Assembly (NCBI RefSeq): GCF_004341945.1
Contig: NZ_SMBP01000008.1
Coordinates: 52,837-116,836 of the forward strand
Source: Longicatena caecimuris
GTDB taxonomy: Bacteria > Bacillota_I > Bacilli_A > Erysipelotrichales > Erysipelotrichaceae
Length of the DNA stretch: 64,000 bases
Direction of reading: 5' to 3'
The translations under genes and the position numbers were made by a program. The notes below the pieces were generated by a model that saw only the letters and a list, made by a program, of their open reading frames with translations, searched no databases and had not been told where the DNA came from. Shown piece after piece: positions 51,413 through 59,560 of this stretch; the first letter of the stretch is position 1, and the number at the start of each line of letters is the position of its first letter.

Positions 51413-51527
51413 GGAAGTGTTGTTCCTATTCTTGAAAGGCTGATGCGCTTTTATACTAACAGATGGAATAGAATACTAACAATTAAGGATACAAACAGAT
51501 GAAATGAAAATGATAAGGGGAAATGAT

Positions 51528-52031
51528 ATGAAGGTAATACTGCATGATTTAGCACAAGCGGAATGGAGCACGTTTGCTCTTCCTTTAGATAATAATACAA
51601 GAATCATCGATCATACCAAGGTCATCCATCCATGCGTGGGCTGCTTTGGTTGTTGGACGAAAACACCGGGGCAGTGTGTTATACAAGATGAATATCAAAA
51701 AATAGGTGCTCTTTTTGGTAACACAGACGAGTTGATGATTATTAGCCGATGTTTGTTTGGCAGCTATAGTTCTTTTATAAAAAATGTTATAGATCGCTCT
51801 ATCGCATATTTTCTTCCTTTTTTCGAGATACGCCAAGGAGAAATGCATCATAAAGTAAGATATCATAATACGATACAATTCCGTGTTTTTTTTTATGGAG
51901 AAGATCTATCTGAAAATGAAAAGAAAACCGCTAAACTATTGGTAGAAGCAAATGTGCAAAATTTTAACGGCATATTAAAACAAGTTTGTTTTGTAGATAG
52001 TTATGAGAAGCTTAAAGAGCTAGTGATATAA
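51528..52031 (+). CDS. Flavodoxin-like FMN reductase with a Cys-rich loop
   Basis: 167 residues from the ATG at 51528, seven bases after AAGGGG. PCVGCFGCWTKTPGQCVIQDE is the Cys motif of the NADPH-dependent FMN reductase/iron-sulfur flavoprotein group, followed by RCLFGSYSSFIKNVIDRSI. The N-terminal nucleotide loop typical of the fold is short. It is probably a redox enzyme, and is paired with a second, broken gene of the same superfamily downstream. Confidence 0.72.
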   Translation: MKVILHDLAQAEWSTFALPLDNNTRIIDHTKVIHPCVGCFGCWTKTPGQCVIQDEYQKIGALFGNTDELMIISRCLFGSYSSFIKNVIDRSIAYFLPFFEIRQGEMHHKVRYHNTIQFRVFFYGEDLSENEKKTAKLLVEANVQNFNGILKQVCFVDSYEKLKELVI

Positions 52032-52093
52032 GAAGTAACTAATTTTTATATTCATCATTTTGACATCAATATGCATTTAAAAAGTCGTAGGGA

Positions 52094-52752
52094 ATGAGAA
52101 AGGTATGGGAAAAAGATATGATTCTATTACTGAATGGTAGCTTACGCAAAAGCAAGAGTAATTCAAATCATTTTTTAAATTTATTAAAAACGCAACTAAA
52201 AGATTCATATGAAAGCGTACAACTTTATCAACGAAAAGATCTAAATGTTATGAAAGATCTGCTTCAAAAAGCGGATGCCTGTGTGATAGGTATGCCGGTA
52301 TATGTAGATGGTGTTCCTGCCCAAGTCATGGAGTTTATGGAACAGATGTATCTTCGATATCAAGGACAGTTTGCACAATTACCCGTTTATGTAATAACTA
52401 ACCTTGGTTTTTATGAAAGTGAACAAGGTAATGTTTTGCTGGAAATTGTAAAGAATTGGTGCAGCAAGATGGGATTTTTCTATGGAGGAGGACTTGCCAT
52501 AGGAGCCGGTGAAATGCTTGGCACTTTAAAAAAGGTTCCTCTTGATCAAGGCCCCAATAACAACTAGGAAAAGGCATCCGCCAGTTTGCTGAAGCTATTT
52601 CTGATAAGCGATGCATTGAGGATTTTTATGTGGAACCAAGCTACTTTCCAAGAAGATTATATATCTTGGCGGCGCATCGAAATTGGTATAAAATGAGCAA
52701 ACAAAATGGCTTGCAAAGAAAAGCATTATACCAAAGACTGGCAGTGAAATAA
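52094..52752 (+). pseudogene. NAD(P)H-dependent FMN reductase family gene with a frameshift
   Basis: The first frame (52094 or 52118 to 52567) gives LLLNGSLRKSKSNSNHF, VIGMPVYVDGVPAQ and a glycine-rich stretch, then stops at TAG right after PLDQGPNNN. In the next frame the sequence continues without a break as GKGIRQFAEAI...to the TAA at 52752. One missing T in AACTAGG (for AACTTAGG) would join them as ...NNLGKGIRQF, the normal family continuation. So the C-terminal 62 residues are lost unless frameshifting or a sequence error explains it. No strong ribosome binding site is seen. Confidence 0.78.
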
Positions 52753-52787
52753 GCATACCGTACCATATAAGAATGAGAGGTGAAAGC

Positions 52788-53108
52788 ATGCCATCTAGTA
52801 AAAGCTTTTTACAATATGTTTTAGAACAATTGTCTGCGCTAGAGGATATCACATATCGCGCAATGATGAAGGAATACATCATCTATTACCGTGGCAAGAT
52901 CGTAGGCGGTATTTATGATGATCGATTACTTGTAAAACCGATAAAATCAGCAGTGAAGTATATGCCGACAGCTACCTATGAACTGCCATATGCAGGGGCG
53001 AAAGCAATGCTATTGGTAAATGAAATTGATGATAAAGCTTTTTTAATGGGCCTTTTTGAGGCAATGTATGAGGAGTTGCCAGAGGTAAAAGGGAAAAAGA
53101 AAAAATAG
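52788..53108 (+). CDS. TfoX N-terminal domain protein
   Basis: 106 residues from the ATG at 52788, preceded by GAGAGGTGA. SFLQYVLEQLSAL...YRAMMKEYIIYYRGKIVGGIYDDRLLVKP is the TfoX/Sxy N-terminal domain, here without the C-terminal domain. In Gram-negative bacteria TfoX influences competence, but stand-alone N-domains in Firmicutes have no proven role. The C-terminus is Lys-rich. Confidence 0.82.
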   Translation: MPSSKSFLQYVLEQLSALEDITYRAMMKEYIIYYRGKIVGGIYDDRLLVKPIKSAVKYMPTATYELPYAGAKAMLLVNEIDDKAFLMGLFEAMYEELPEVKGKKKK

Positions 53109-53138
53109 TAATTTATTTGCACTTCATATTTATAAGAT

Positions 53139-53174
53139 AGCGGATCATCGTGATGGTGAATCGCTTTTTTAATG
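53139..53174 (+). terminator. Terminator of the TfoX-N gene
   Basis: AGCGGAT-CATCGTGATG-GTGAATCGCT, a stem with one bulge containing a CATC/GATG inner pair, followed by TTTTTT. Confidence 0.6.
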
Positions 53175-53268
53175 AAACGCTACATTCTTACTTTATAGTG
53201 ATAAGTATCTTCGTACATCAGCAGTATGGCCTTTACAAAGATTTCCTTATCATAAGAATGTTTTAGGA

Positions 53269-53298
53269 TTGCATGTTGTAGGAAAAGTAGTGTATCAT
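53269..53298 (+). promoter_or_regulatory. Promoter of the MFS gene
   Basis: TTGCAT (53269-53274), an 18-bp spacer and TATCAT (53293-53298). Confidence 0.5.
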
Positions 53299-53357
53299 AA
53301 TGCTGTTATTTAGATAGAAAGCAACAGTTAAGCAATAACTACAGATGAGGTAACAAT

Positions 53358-54566
53358 ATGCAAATCAGACAAACATTTCAAAAGTATCATTTTGTCGTTT
53401 TCTTTTTACTGGTTGCAATGGAAAGCATGGCTGCGAATTTTGCCCATCCCATCACACCGACATTGATTCAACAATTACAGCTGCCGGATTATTCTTTTGG
53501 TTTATTGTATGCCGGCATGGCATTTACGAATTTCTTGTTTTCGCCATTATGGGCAAATCAGGTACATCATTTAGGCAGTAAGCGTGTATTGGGCATATGT
53601 TGCGTGGGCTATGGCGCAGGACAAATGCTGTTTGCTCTTAGTAAAACACTTCCTTTGATCATGGTTGCACGTTTATTATCCGGCTTCTTTGTTGGTGGTA
53701 TCATGGTGAGCTTTTTGACTTATATCATTGCCCATGCCACACTTGAACAAAGAGGTCGCTATCTTGCTTTATCTGCCACCATCCCAACAGTTTTTGCGGC
53801 TTTTGGTTATTTGATAGGCGGTATCATGGGTGTTTATTCCTTGTTTGCGACTTTTGTTATGCAAAGTCTGACCTTGGTGGCAGCCGGAGTTCTTTTTGCT
53901 TTGTTTTTAAAAGCTGATCCCGATAAAGCAAAAACGCATACTATTTCTTTTAAAGATATCAATCCTTTTCAAGCCTTTTTGGATGCACGCCACTTTTTAA
54001 ACGTGGCCATGGTGCTATTGTTTTTTGTTGTCTTTCTAACATCTTGTGCAACCACGGCATATGATCAAAATTTCAACTATTTCATTAAAGATCAGTTCGG
54101 TTTCCCATCTTCTTACAATGGCGCATTAAAAGCAGTTGTTGGTTTTGTATCTTTATTCGCAAATACGACGATCTGTATGTGGATCATGAAACGCGGAAAT
54201 GTAAAAAAAGCCCTGCGCTATGTTTTAGCAGGAGCCGGCATCTTACTTGTGATGATGACCTTTACCACGCACATGGTTCCATTCATGGTTGTCAATCTGC
54301 TTTTCTTTGCGTTTAATGCCATCTATATTCCACTATTACAGGATGTATGTGCTGGGGAAGGTAATACGGAAAACAGTCATCAGGTCATGGGTTTTTATAA
54401 TGCGATGAAAAGTCTTGGCATGATTGCCGGAGCTTTGTTTGCAGGATTTATTTATGGTGCAGGAGCTCGCTTATCATTTCTTTTTGCAGGTCTTTTCTTT
54501 CTCATCAGTACCCTGATTTTTCATATCTTTAAAGCTATTGCGAATAAAGCTACTGCAAAAGCATAG
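53358..54566 (+). CDS. MFS transporter (drug:H+ antiporter-like)
   Basis: 402 residues, preceded by GAGGTAAC. About 12 hydrophobic helices are visible, with the loop NQVHHLGSKRVLG after helix 2, RLLSGFFVGG in helix 4 and the antiporter-like helix 5 (SATIPTVFAAFGYLIGG). This pattern fits multidrug or sugar efflux carriers of the major facilitator superfamily. It is monocistronic, has no adjacent regulator, and its substrate is unknown. Confidence 0.82.
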   Translation: MQIRQTFQKYHFVVFFLLVAMESMAANFAHPITPTLIQQLQLPDYSFGLLYAGMAFTNFLFSPLWANQVHHLGSKRVLGICCVGYGAGQMLFALSKTLPLIMVARLLSGFFVGGIMVSFLTYIIAHATLEQRGRYLALSATIPTVFAAFGYLIGGIMGVYSLFATFVMQSLTLVAAGVLFALFLKADPDKAKTHTISFKDINPFQAFLDARHFLNVAMVLLFFVVFLTSCATTAYDQNFNYFIKDQFGFPSSYNGALKAVVGFVSLFANTTICMWIMKRGNVKKALRYVLAGAGILLVMMTFTTHMVPFMVVNLLFFAFNAIYIPLLQDVCAGEGNTENSHQVMGFYNAMKSLGMIAGALFAGFIYGAGARLSFLFAGLFFLISTLIFHIFKAIANKATAKA

Positions 54567-54939
54567 CAAGTATGCTATTTATCATTTTGACATATAAAGG
54601 CACGCATTAGGCAGCATTTTCTACTTAAAGCAATTGTTCATAGGCTTCCAGCTTGCGCATGAACAAGGCGAAAAGCTGTTCGATTTTTGCTAATTCCAGT
54701 GTAGTGCCTATGGAATGACAGGTTATCGTGCAGATATCTTGCTATGTGAAAGCTGATAGCTGAAGGGAAGGAAAATGACGTAACATGGTTAAAATTACTA
54801 TTACCCTTTGTAAACCGTATTCTTAGATAAACTATTTTCTTGAATACATTTTTTTGGTTTTTCCTCTGGATTATCTATTTGCCATTGTTTTACATAGGTA
54901 GTCACAATAATCAAAAATGTAATACTTGAAAAGATAAAA
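54567..54939. other. Long gap with a possible decayed reading frame
   Basis: No intact gene. On the minus strand, from about 54743 down to 54629, a 38-codon frame reads like a protein C-terminus (GTTLELAKIEQLF, then FMRKLEAYEQLL and a stop). It has no start codon or ribosome binding site, so it may be a gene remnant. Nothing else was seen. Confidence 0.3.
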
Positions 54940-54965
54940 ATTGACCAAGTATTTGCTTGGTCAAT
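54940..54965 (-). terminator. Terminator of the AT-rich membrane-protein gene
   Basis: ATTGACCAAG (54940-54949) pairs with CTTGGTCAAT (54956-54965). Only the minus strand has the following T-run (TTTTTATC), which supports a minus-strand gene at 55019-55360. Confidence 0.75.
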
Positions 54966-55018
54966 CTATCCTGTTTCACTTATTAGAATTAGAAAATAGT
55001 AAATTTAATACCCATAGT

Positions 55019-55360
55019 TTACAAAATAAATATAATCAAAATAGCATATATAATACAAGTAAAATAAGCAAGATATAGAAGGGGATGTTTGATAATTGAT
55101 TTTTCTCTTGCTATATTGATTAAGTTAGAAAAAACTATCAAAAATAAACAAAATTGAAAATAATTTATTTGTAAATTTATATCAAATTTTAATAAAATTG
55201 CTATAATTGCTACAATGAGACTTGCAAAACTTGAATATCTTAATATTGCTGAAAATAAATTTTTTCTCATAATTTTTTTATTTATAAAAGTTAGTTTGAC
55301 GAACCACAGTATAATAACTAGTGAATTTATTGATATCAGTAACTGTTCCCCCTGGTCCAT
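55019..55360 (-). CDS. AT-rich small membrane protein of unknown function
   Basis: 113 residues from the ATG at 55360, or 83 from the ATG at 55270; neither has a good ribosome binding site. The longer form gains a hydrophobic helix (LVIILWFVKLTF) and is preferred. Three further helices follow (about 40-60, 70-85 and 93-113). Base composition is much lower in GC than neighbours, and it sits next to tRNA genes, hinting at acquisition. A terminator fits its end. The size and four-helix layout resemble bacteriocin immunity proteins, but no family was recognised. Confidence 0.45.
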   Translation of the reverse strand: MDQGEQLLISINSLVIILWFVKLTFINKKIMRKNLFSAILRYSSFASLIVAIIAILLKFDINLQINYFQFCLFLIVFSNLINIAREKSIIKHPLLYLAYFTCIIYAILIIFIL

Positions 55361-55366
55361 AGACAA

Positions 55367-55630
55367 GTCATTATACTAAAAACGGTTATAACCAATCTTT
55401 TAATTTTAATCCTCCTTTTTTATTCTATAATTTAAAATTATAATAAAGTTCCCATGTTTCCACCTCTTTCTAACATTTACAGTATACAAAAGAATATTAA
55501 AAAATATAAGACTCATTTATTTGCTATATTTATGGTATGATATGAAAGTAAGCACTAAACATAACTCAGTTTTTACTTTAAAAAAATTTCACCATTTACA
55601 TGAGATAATTCATGTAAGGAAAAGAGTATA
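55367..55630. other. AT-rich intergenic stretch with an inverted repeat
   Basis: On the minus strand there is a possible promoter (TATACT complement at 55481-55486), an AGAGGTGG and an AAAGGAGG (near 55413) without an ATG after either that opens a convincing gene. TTACATGA (55596-55603) and TCATGTAA (55610-55617) form a perfect 8-bp inverted repeat with a 6-base spacer. Confidence 0.4.
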
Positions 55631-55655
55631 AAAAAAGCGCTGATATAGAGCGCTT
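55631..55655 (-). terminator. Terminator of tRNA-Leu(CAG)
   Basis: On the minus strand AAGCGCT-CTATATC-AGCGCTT (55635-55655) is followed by TTTTT, 12 bases after the tRNA 3' end. Confidence 0.8.
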
Positions 55656-55666
55656 CACTCACGATA

Positions 55667-55752
55667 TGGTGCAGGAGAAGAGATTTGAACTCTCACGCGA
55701 TTGCTCGCACTGCCGCCTGAAGACAGCGTGTCTGCCGTTCCACCACTCCTGC
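55667..55752 (-). tRNA. tRNA-Leu, anticodon CAG
   Basis: On the minus strand the 86-base sequence starts GCAGGAG and ends CTCCTGC-A-CCA, so CCA is encoded. The acceptor stem is a perfect 7 bp. The D-arm region GTGGTGGAACGGCAGACACG is typical of tRNA-Leu. The anticodon stem CTGTC/GGCAG holds the loop TTCAGGC with anticodon CAG. A long variable arm (GTGCGAGCAATCGC) and the T-arm GAGAGTTCAAATCTCTT follow. It reads CUG codons. Confidence 0.92.
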
Positions 55753-56053
55753 TTAATTGAGTGCTTATATATAATAAACTATTTTAAAACATTTGTCTAG
55801 TAGAAAATGAAAAAATTATATCCGTAAAACAGTTTCTTTACAGTATATAATGGCGAGAAAAAACACAACGAAATTTAGCTATTTCGATTGCGCAATTGTG
55901 CATAAATAAAGGCTATATAGCAGATGATATATGATGAATTCATGAATCACACAGGATGTAGGAAAAGCCTTTGATAAGTGTAGAATGCTCTTACATGAAA
56001 GCTATGTTATAAGGATGTTTTGGCATCACCGAAAAAGAAAGTAAGTAGAAAAA
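55753..56053. other. Gap between the two tRNA genes
   Basis: No gene was recognised. The stretch is AT-rich and would contain the promoter of the tRNA-Leu(CAG) gene on the minus strand; no confident -35/-10 pair could be assigned. Confidence 0.4.
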
Positions 56054-56073
56054 AAGTCCTTTTGAAAGGACTT
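56052..56073 (-). terminator. Terminator of tRNA-Leu(GAG)
   Basis: On the minus strand AAGTCCTTT pairs with AAAGGACTT (56054-56073) and is followed by a run of T. Confidence 0.75.
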
Positions 56074-56126
56074 GCTCTTTCATAAGATATTTAAGGTAAC
56101 CCTAAAACATCTTTTTTGATTTTCAT

Positions 56127-56212
56127 TGGTGCAGCCGATGAGACTTGAACTCACACGAGCATACGCCCACTACCCCCTCAAGATAGCGTGTCTGCCATTC
56201 CACCACGGCTGC
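56127..56212 (-). tRNA. tRNA-Leu, anticodon GAG
   Basis: On the minus strand the 86-base sequence starts GCAGCCG and ends CGGCTGC-A-CCA, with a perfect acceptor stem and encoded CCA. The D region GTGGTGGAATGGCAGACACG is of tRNA-Leu type. The anticodon stem CTATC/GGTAG holds loop TTGAGGG, anticodon GAG. The long variable arm (GTGGGCGTATGCTC) and T-arm GTGAGTTCAAGTCTCAT are present. It reads CUC/CUU codons. Confidence 0.92.
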
Positions 56213-56491
56213 TCATTTATGCTTTATAATAATACTATATTTTTTTTAATTTATCCATAGTTTTTTTAATTTTCTTATGATGCATTCCATCTTATAAAAA
56301 AGCTATCCATAATGGAAAGAAGACAAAACGCTTATGCATTGCTTGTTGCAGTGCAAAGCTTGCGACGATAACGAACAAGATATGTGAAAAGCCTTACATC
56401 ATAAAATTCGTCTAGAAATCACATGATGCACACACTCATCACATATTTATAGTAGATAATAGAATCCGAATAAAAGAAAGGTTGAATGTTA

Positions 56492-56875
56492 ATGTCAAAA
56501 AATAAGATTAAAATCTCGAAAGCTAGTATCGTTTTTTATGTAGCATCTGTTGTGTTTCTGGGAATTGCCGCATTTTATTTCTATATTACGTATGAATCAG
56601 TTGTTACCTACAGTCAAAGTGCCAGCTTAGAAATCAAAGATATGCTAAATGCTTATTTCAGCAATTGTGCCCCTTTCTTCGCATATGCTTTTGGTTGCTA
56701 TGGTATCGGTTTTATTATCTCAAAAATTGGAAATCTAAATCAAATACTTGCATTATGCTTGGATGATGCTATCGCAGAAACCCAGGATCAGGATGTTGTT
56801 CCTACACAAACTGAAGAAACTATGCAGGATGTTGAAAGTGATGCAAATCGCGAAATTGCTACCGAAGAAGCCTAA
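56492..56875 (+). CDS. Small two-helix membrane protein with acidic tail
   Basis: 127 residues from the ATG at 56492, with AGAAAGG upstream. A Lys-rich N-terminus (about 12 residues) precedes helix 1 (about 13-35). A polar outer loop leads to helix 2 (about 60-82), and a Glu/Gln/Asp-rich cytoplasmic tail of about 40 residues completes it. No family was recognised. It probably forms a unit with the 49-codon gene that follows. Confidence 0.65.
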   Translation: MSKNKIKISKASIVFYVASVVFLGIAAFYFYITYESVVTYSQSASLEIKDMLNAYFSNCAPFFAYAFGCYGIGFIISKIGNLNQILALCLDDAIAETQDQDVVPTQTEETMQDVESDANREIATEEA

Positions 56876-56973
56876 TTTCTAACGGTGCGTACTCTTCATA
56901 AAATCTTCATATAAAATTAATATTATAATCAAGAAAAAGGAGTATCCTAACAGTATGAATGGAGGGATACCGG

Positions 56974-57123
56974 ATGAAAGAAGTTATTGAAACGTTTTTG
57001 CAAGGAAAATTAACAGCATTCTTTTGTATATTGCTGGCACTGCCATTTCTTATTATGATGGTATCCTTATCACGACGCTTTCAGCCCATGCTGATTGAAA
57101 AGGATTCCTACAAAAACGAATAG
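56974..57123 (+). CDS. Very small single-helix membrane protein
   Basis: 49 residues starting at an ATG preceded by GGAGGGATA at good spacing. A short amphipathic N-terminus (KEVIETFLQGK) leads to one hydrophobic helix (about 14-31), a double Arg and a polar tail ending in Lys-Asn-Glu. Size and shape are those of a small membrane modulator. No family was recognised. It is followed directly by a terminator, supporting it as a real gene. Confidence 0.55.
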   Translation: MKEVIETFLQGKLTAFFCILLALPFLIMMVSLSRRFQPMLIEKDSYKNE

Positions 57124-57124
57124 T

Positions 57125-57191
57125 AAAAAACCTGTATGATCGTGGTATGGCAGAATGACATCTGTGCATATTTACGAAATACAGGTTTTTT
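57125..57191. terminator. Bidirectional terminator before asd
   Basis: CCTGTAT (57131-57137) pairs with ATACAGG (57179-57185), flanked by an A-run and a T-run. It serves the small plus-strand gene and the minus-strand asd operon. Confidence 0.7.
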
Positions 57192-57201
57192 CACGTCTTA
57201 A

Positions 57202-58218
57202 TTATTTTTCCATCTGTGCAATTACCAGCTCGGCAATCTGAACAGCATTCGTTGCCGCCCCTTTTCTAACTTGATCGCCGCAGCACCAAAAACTTAATGC
57301 GTTGGTATGGTTGCTCATATCTTCACGGATACGGCCGACATATACCAAATCTTGATCAGTGGTATCTAATGGCATAGGATATTTTTGATGTTCAGGATCA
57401 TCAACTAATTTCACACCTGGAGCAGTTTGCAACAAGGCTCTGGCTTTTTCAACGCTGATTTCTTTATCGAATTCAACCATGATTGATTCGGAATGGGAAC
57501 GATATACCGGAACCCGAACACATGTACAATTCACACAAAGATCAGGATTGTCCATGATCTTTCTTCCTTCATTTTGCATTTTCATTTCTTCACTGGAATA
57601 TCCCGCTTCATTAAAGCCACCTATTTGAGGAATCAGATTATAGGCAATCTGATATTGGAAAGTAGAAACTTCTACTTCTTTCTCATGGGCGATTGCGCCA
57701 ACTTGCTGATTCAGTTCTCGAATACCGTTTACCCCGGCTCCAGAAACCGCCTGATACGTTGATACGACCATGCGTTTTGCCTTTGCGTAGCGATGCAGTG
57801 GTGCTAAAGCTACCAAAGCAATGATCGTTGCGCAGTTTGGATTGGCGATGATGCCGTTATGTGAGGCAACGGCTTCTGGATTTACTTCTGGTATCACCAA
57901 TGGTACATTGGGGTCTAAACGATAGGCTGAGCTGTTATCCACAACAACGGCACCAGCTTCTACAGCTTTCGGTAAAAAGCGCTTAGCAATATCATTCTCC
58001 GCAGCACCTAACACGATATCCATCCCTTGAAAGCTTTGCTCGGTTGTTTCCTCAATGCTATACTCTTTCCCATTGATTTCCATTTTTTTACCGGCACTGC
58101 GCTTGCTGGCTAATAAATGTAATTCATTGATGGGAAAGTTTCGTTCCATTAAGATTTTGATCATTTCCTGACCAACGGCACCTGTAGCACCTAAAATAGC
58201 CACATTATATGTTCTCAT
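57202..58218 (-). CDS. asd: Aspartate-semialdehyde dehydrogenase
   Basis: 338 residues from the ATG at 58218, with GGAAGGA upstream on the minus strand; the longer reading from 58290 overlaps the previous gene and is rejected. VAILGATGAVGQEM is the NADP site, NPNCATI holds the catalytic Cys, and the His of the active site is expected in VPVYRSHSES. It reduces aspartyl phosphate to aspartate semialdehyde, the branch point to lysine, threonine and methionine. Third gene of hom-lysC-asd. Confidence 0.95.
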   Translation of the reverse strand: MRTYNVAILGATGAVGQEMIKILMERNFPINELHLLASKRSAGKKMEINGKEYSIEETTEQSFQGMDIVLGAAENDIAKRFLPKAVEAGAVVVDNSSAYRLDPNVPLVIPEVNPEAVASHNGIIANPNCATIIALVALAPLHRYAKAKRMVVSTYQAVSGAGVNGIRELNQQVGAIAHEKEVEVSTFQYQIAYNLIPQIGGFNEAGYSSEEMKMQNEGRKIMDNPDLCVNCTCVRVPVYRSHSESIMVEFDKEISVEKARALLQTAPGVKLVDDPEHQKYPMPLDTTDQDLVYVGRIREDMSNHTNALSFWCCGDQVRKGAATNAVQIAELVIAQMEK

Positions 58219-58243
58219 ATACAATCCTTCCTTTCTTTCTATC

Positions 58244-59560
58244 CTATTCAATAACAAAGGAATTGTAGATAGCCGAAATGGTTTTCTCAAAGTCCTTATC
58301 TTCTACACCAACAACAATGTTGATTTCATCACTGCCCTGTGCAATCATACGAATGTTGATATTATGCTTACCTAGTACGGCAAACAAACGTCCGGAAATA
58401 CCGGGACGATACATCATCTGACGACCAACAGTCGCAATCAAGGCGATGTGGTCAATGACTTTCACATTATCCGGATTGCAGGCTCTTTTGATATCGCCTA
58501 CAATATCGTAGATGACATCCTTGACATCATCGCTATTTACAACAATACTAAAGGAATCAATGCCACTTGGAATATGTTCAATGGAAATGCGGTAATTTTC
58601 AAAAACTTCCAATGCACGTCGAATGATACCGACTTCATCGGACATATGATTTTTATAAATAGCTACCACAGTGAAGTTTTTCTTTCCGGCAATTCCGGTA
58701 ATGATCTGATCAGAATCTTTTTCTTTGATTTCCTCGACGATGATCGTTCCGCCTTCTTCCGGATGATTTGTATTTAAGATATTGATAGGTATATTTTTTT
58801 CTTTGACTGGAAAGATGGCTTCTTCATGTAGGACACTGGCACCCATGTAAGACAATTCACGCAATTCGCTATAAGTAATCGTATGAATACGTTTTGGGTG
58901 TGTCACGATGCGTGGGTCAGCCATCAAAATGCCGGATACATCTGTCCAATTTTCATACATATCGGCATTTAATAGGCGTGCTAATATAGATCCTGTAATA
59001 TCACTTCCTCCACGTGCCATTGTTTTTACTGTACCATCTGGCAAAGCACCATAGAACCCTGGAATGACAAAGCAGTCATGGGATTTTAGAAAATTATCCA
59101 AACGATATTTTGTGGCATCAAAATCAATCTTGCCATCATAGCGGAAGGTGATGATATCTTTGGCATCAACAAAAGGGAAACCTAAATATTCCGCCATTAA
59201 TTTTGCGGTCAGATATTCACCACGGCTTACCAGATAATCCGTAGACATCGATTTGCTTAGCTCACTTTGTAACTTAGCCAAATCCTCTTCGATAGGGTAT
59301 TGTAGTCCTAAATCGGTTTTAATAGAAATAAAGCGTTCTTTAATCAAATCGAACAAGGATAGATAATCTACACTATATTTCAGATGAGCTTCTATCAGAT
59401 ATAATAAATCTGTTACTTTGTTGTCTTTTTTATGCTCTTTGCCACTTGCGCTGACGACAACAAAACGTCTCGCTTCATCACTTTCAATAATATGCTTAAC
59501 CTTTGCAAACTGTGCGGCATTAGCGACAGATGACCCTCCAAATTTAGCAATCTTTAACAT
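58244..59560 (-). CDS. lysC: Aspartate kinase
   Basis: 438 residues, monofunctional. KFGGSSVANA is the kinase N-terminal motif, VSRGEYLTAKLMAEY and TMARGGSDITGS are substrate-binding segments, and the C-terminal 130 residues hold two ACT domains (FTVVAIYKN and NIRMIAQGSDEINI) for feedback control by an amino acid, likely lysine or threonine. It phosphorylates aspartate, the first step of the pathway. Its ATG shares one base with the hom stop, so it is translationally coupled. A GGGAGGAATT site lies before it. Confidence 0.95.
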   Translation of the reverse strand: MLKIAKFGGSSVANAAQFAKVKHIIESDEARRFVVVSASGKEHKKDNKVTDLLYLIEAHLKYSVDYLSLFDLIKERFISIKTDLGLQYPIEEDLAKLQSELSKSMSTDYLVSRGEYLTAKLMAEYLGFPFVDAKDIITFRYDGKIDFDATKYRLDNFLKSHDCFVIPGFYGALPDGTVKTMARGGSDITGSILARLLNADMYENWTDVSGILMADPRIVTHPKRIHTITYSELRELSYMGASVLHEEAIFPVKEKNIPINILNTNHPEEGGTIIVEEIKEKDSDQIITGIAGKKNFTVVAIYKNHMSDEVGIIRRALEVFENYRISIEHIPSGIDSFSIVVNSDDVKDVIYDIVGDIKRACNPDNVKVIDHIALIATVGRQMMYRPGISGRLFAVLGKHNINIRMIAQGSDEINIVVGVEDKDFEKTISAIYNSFVIE

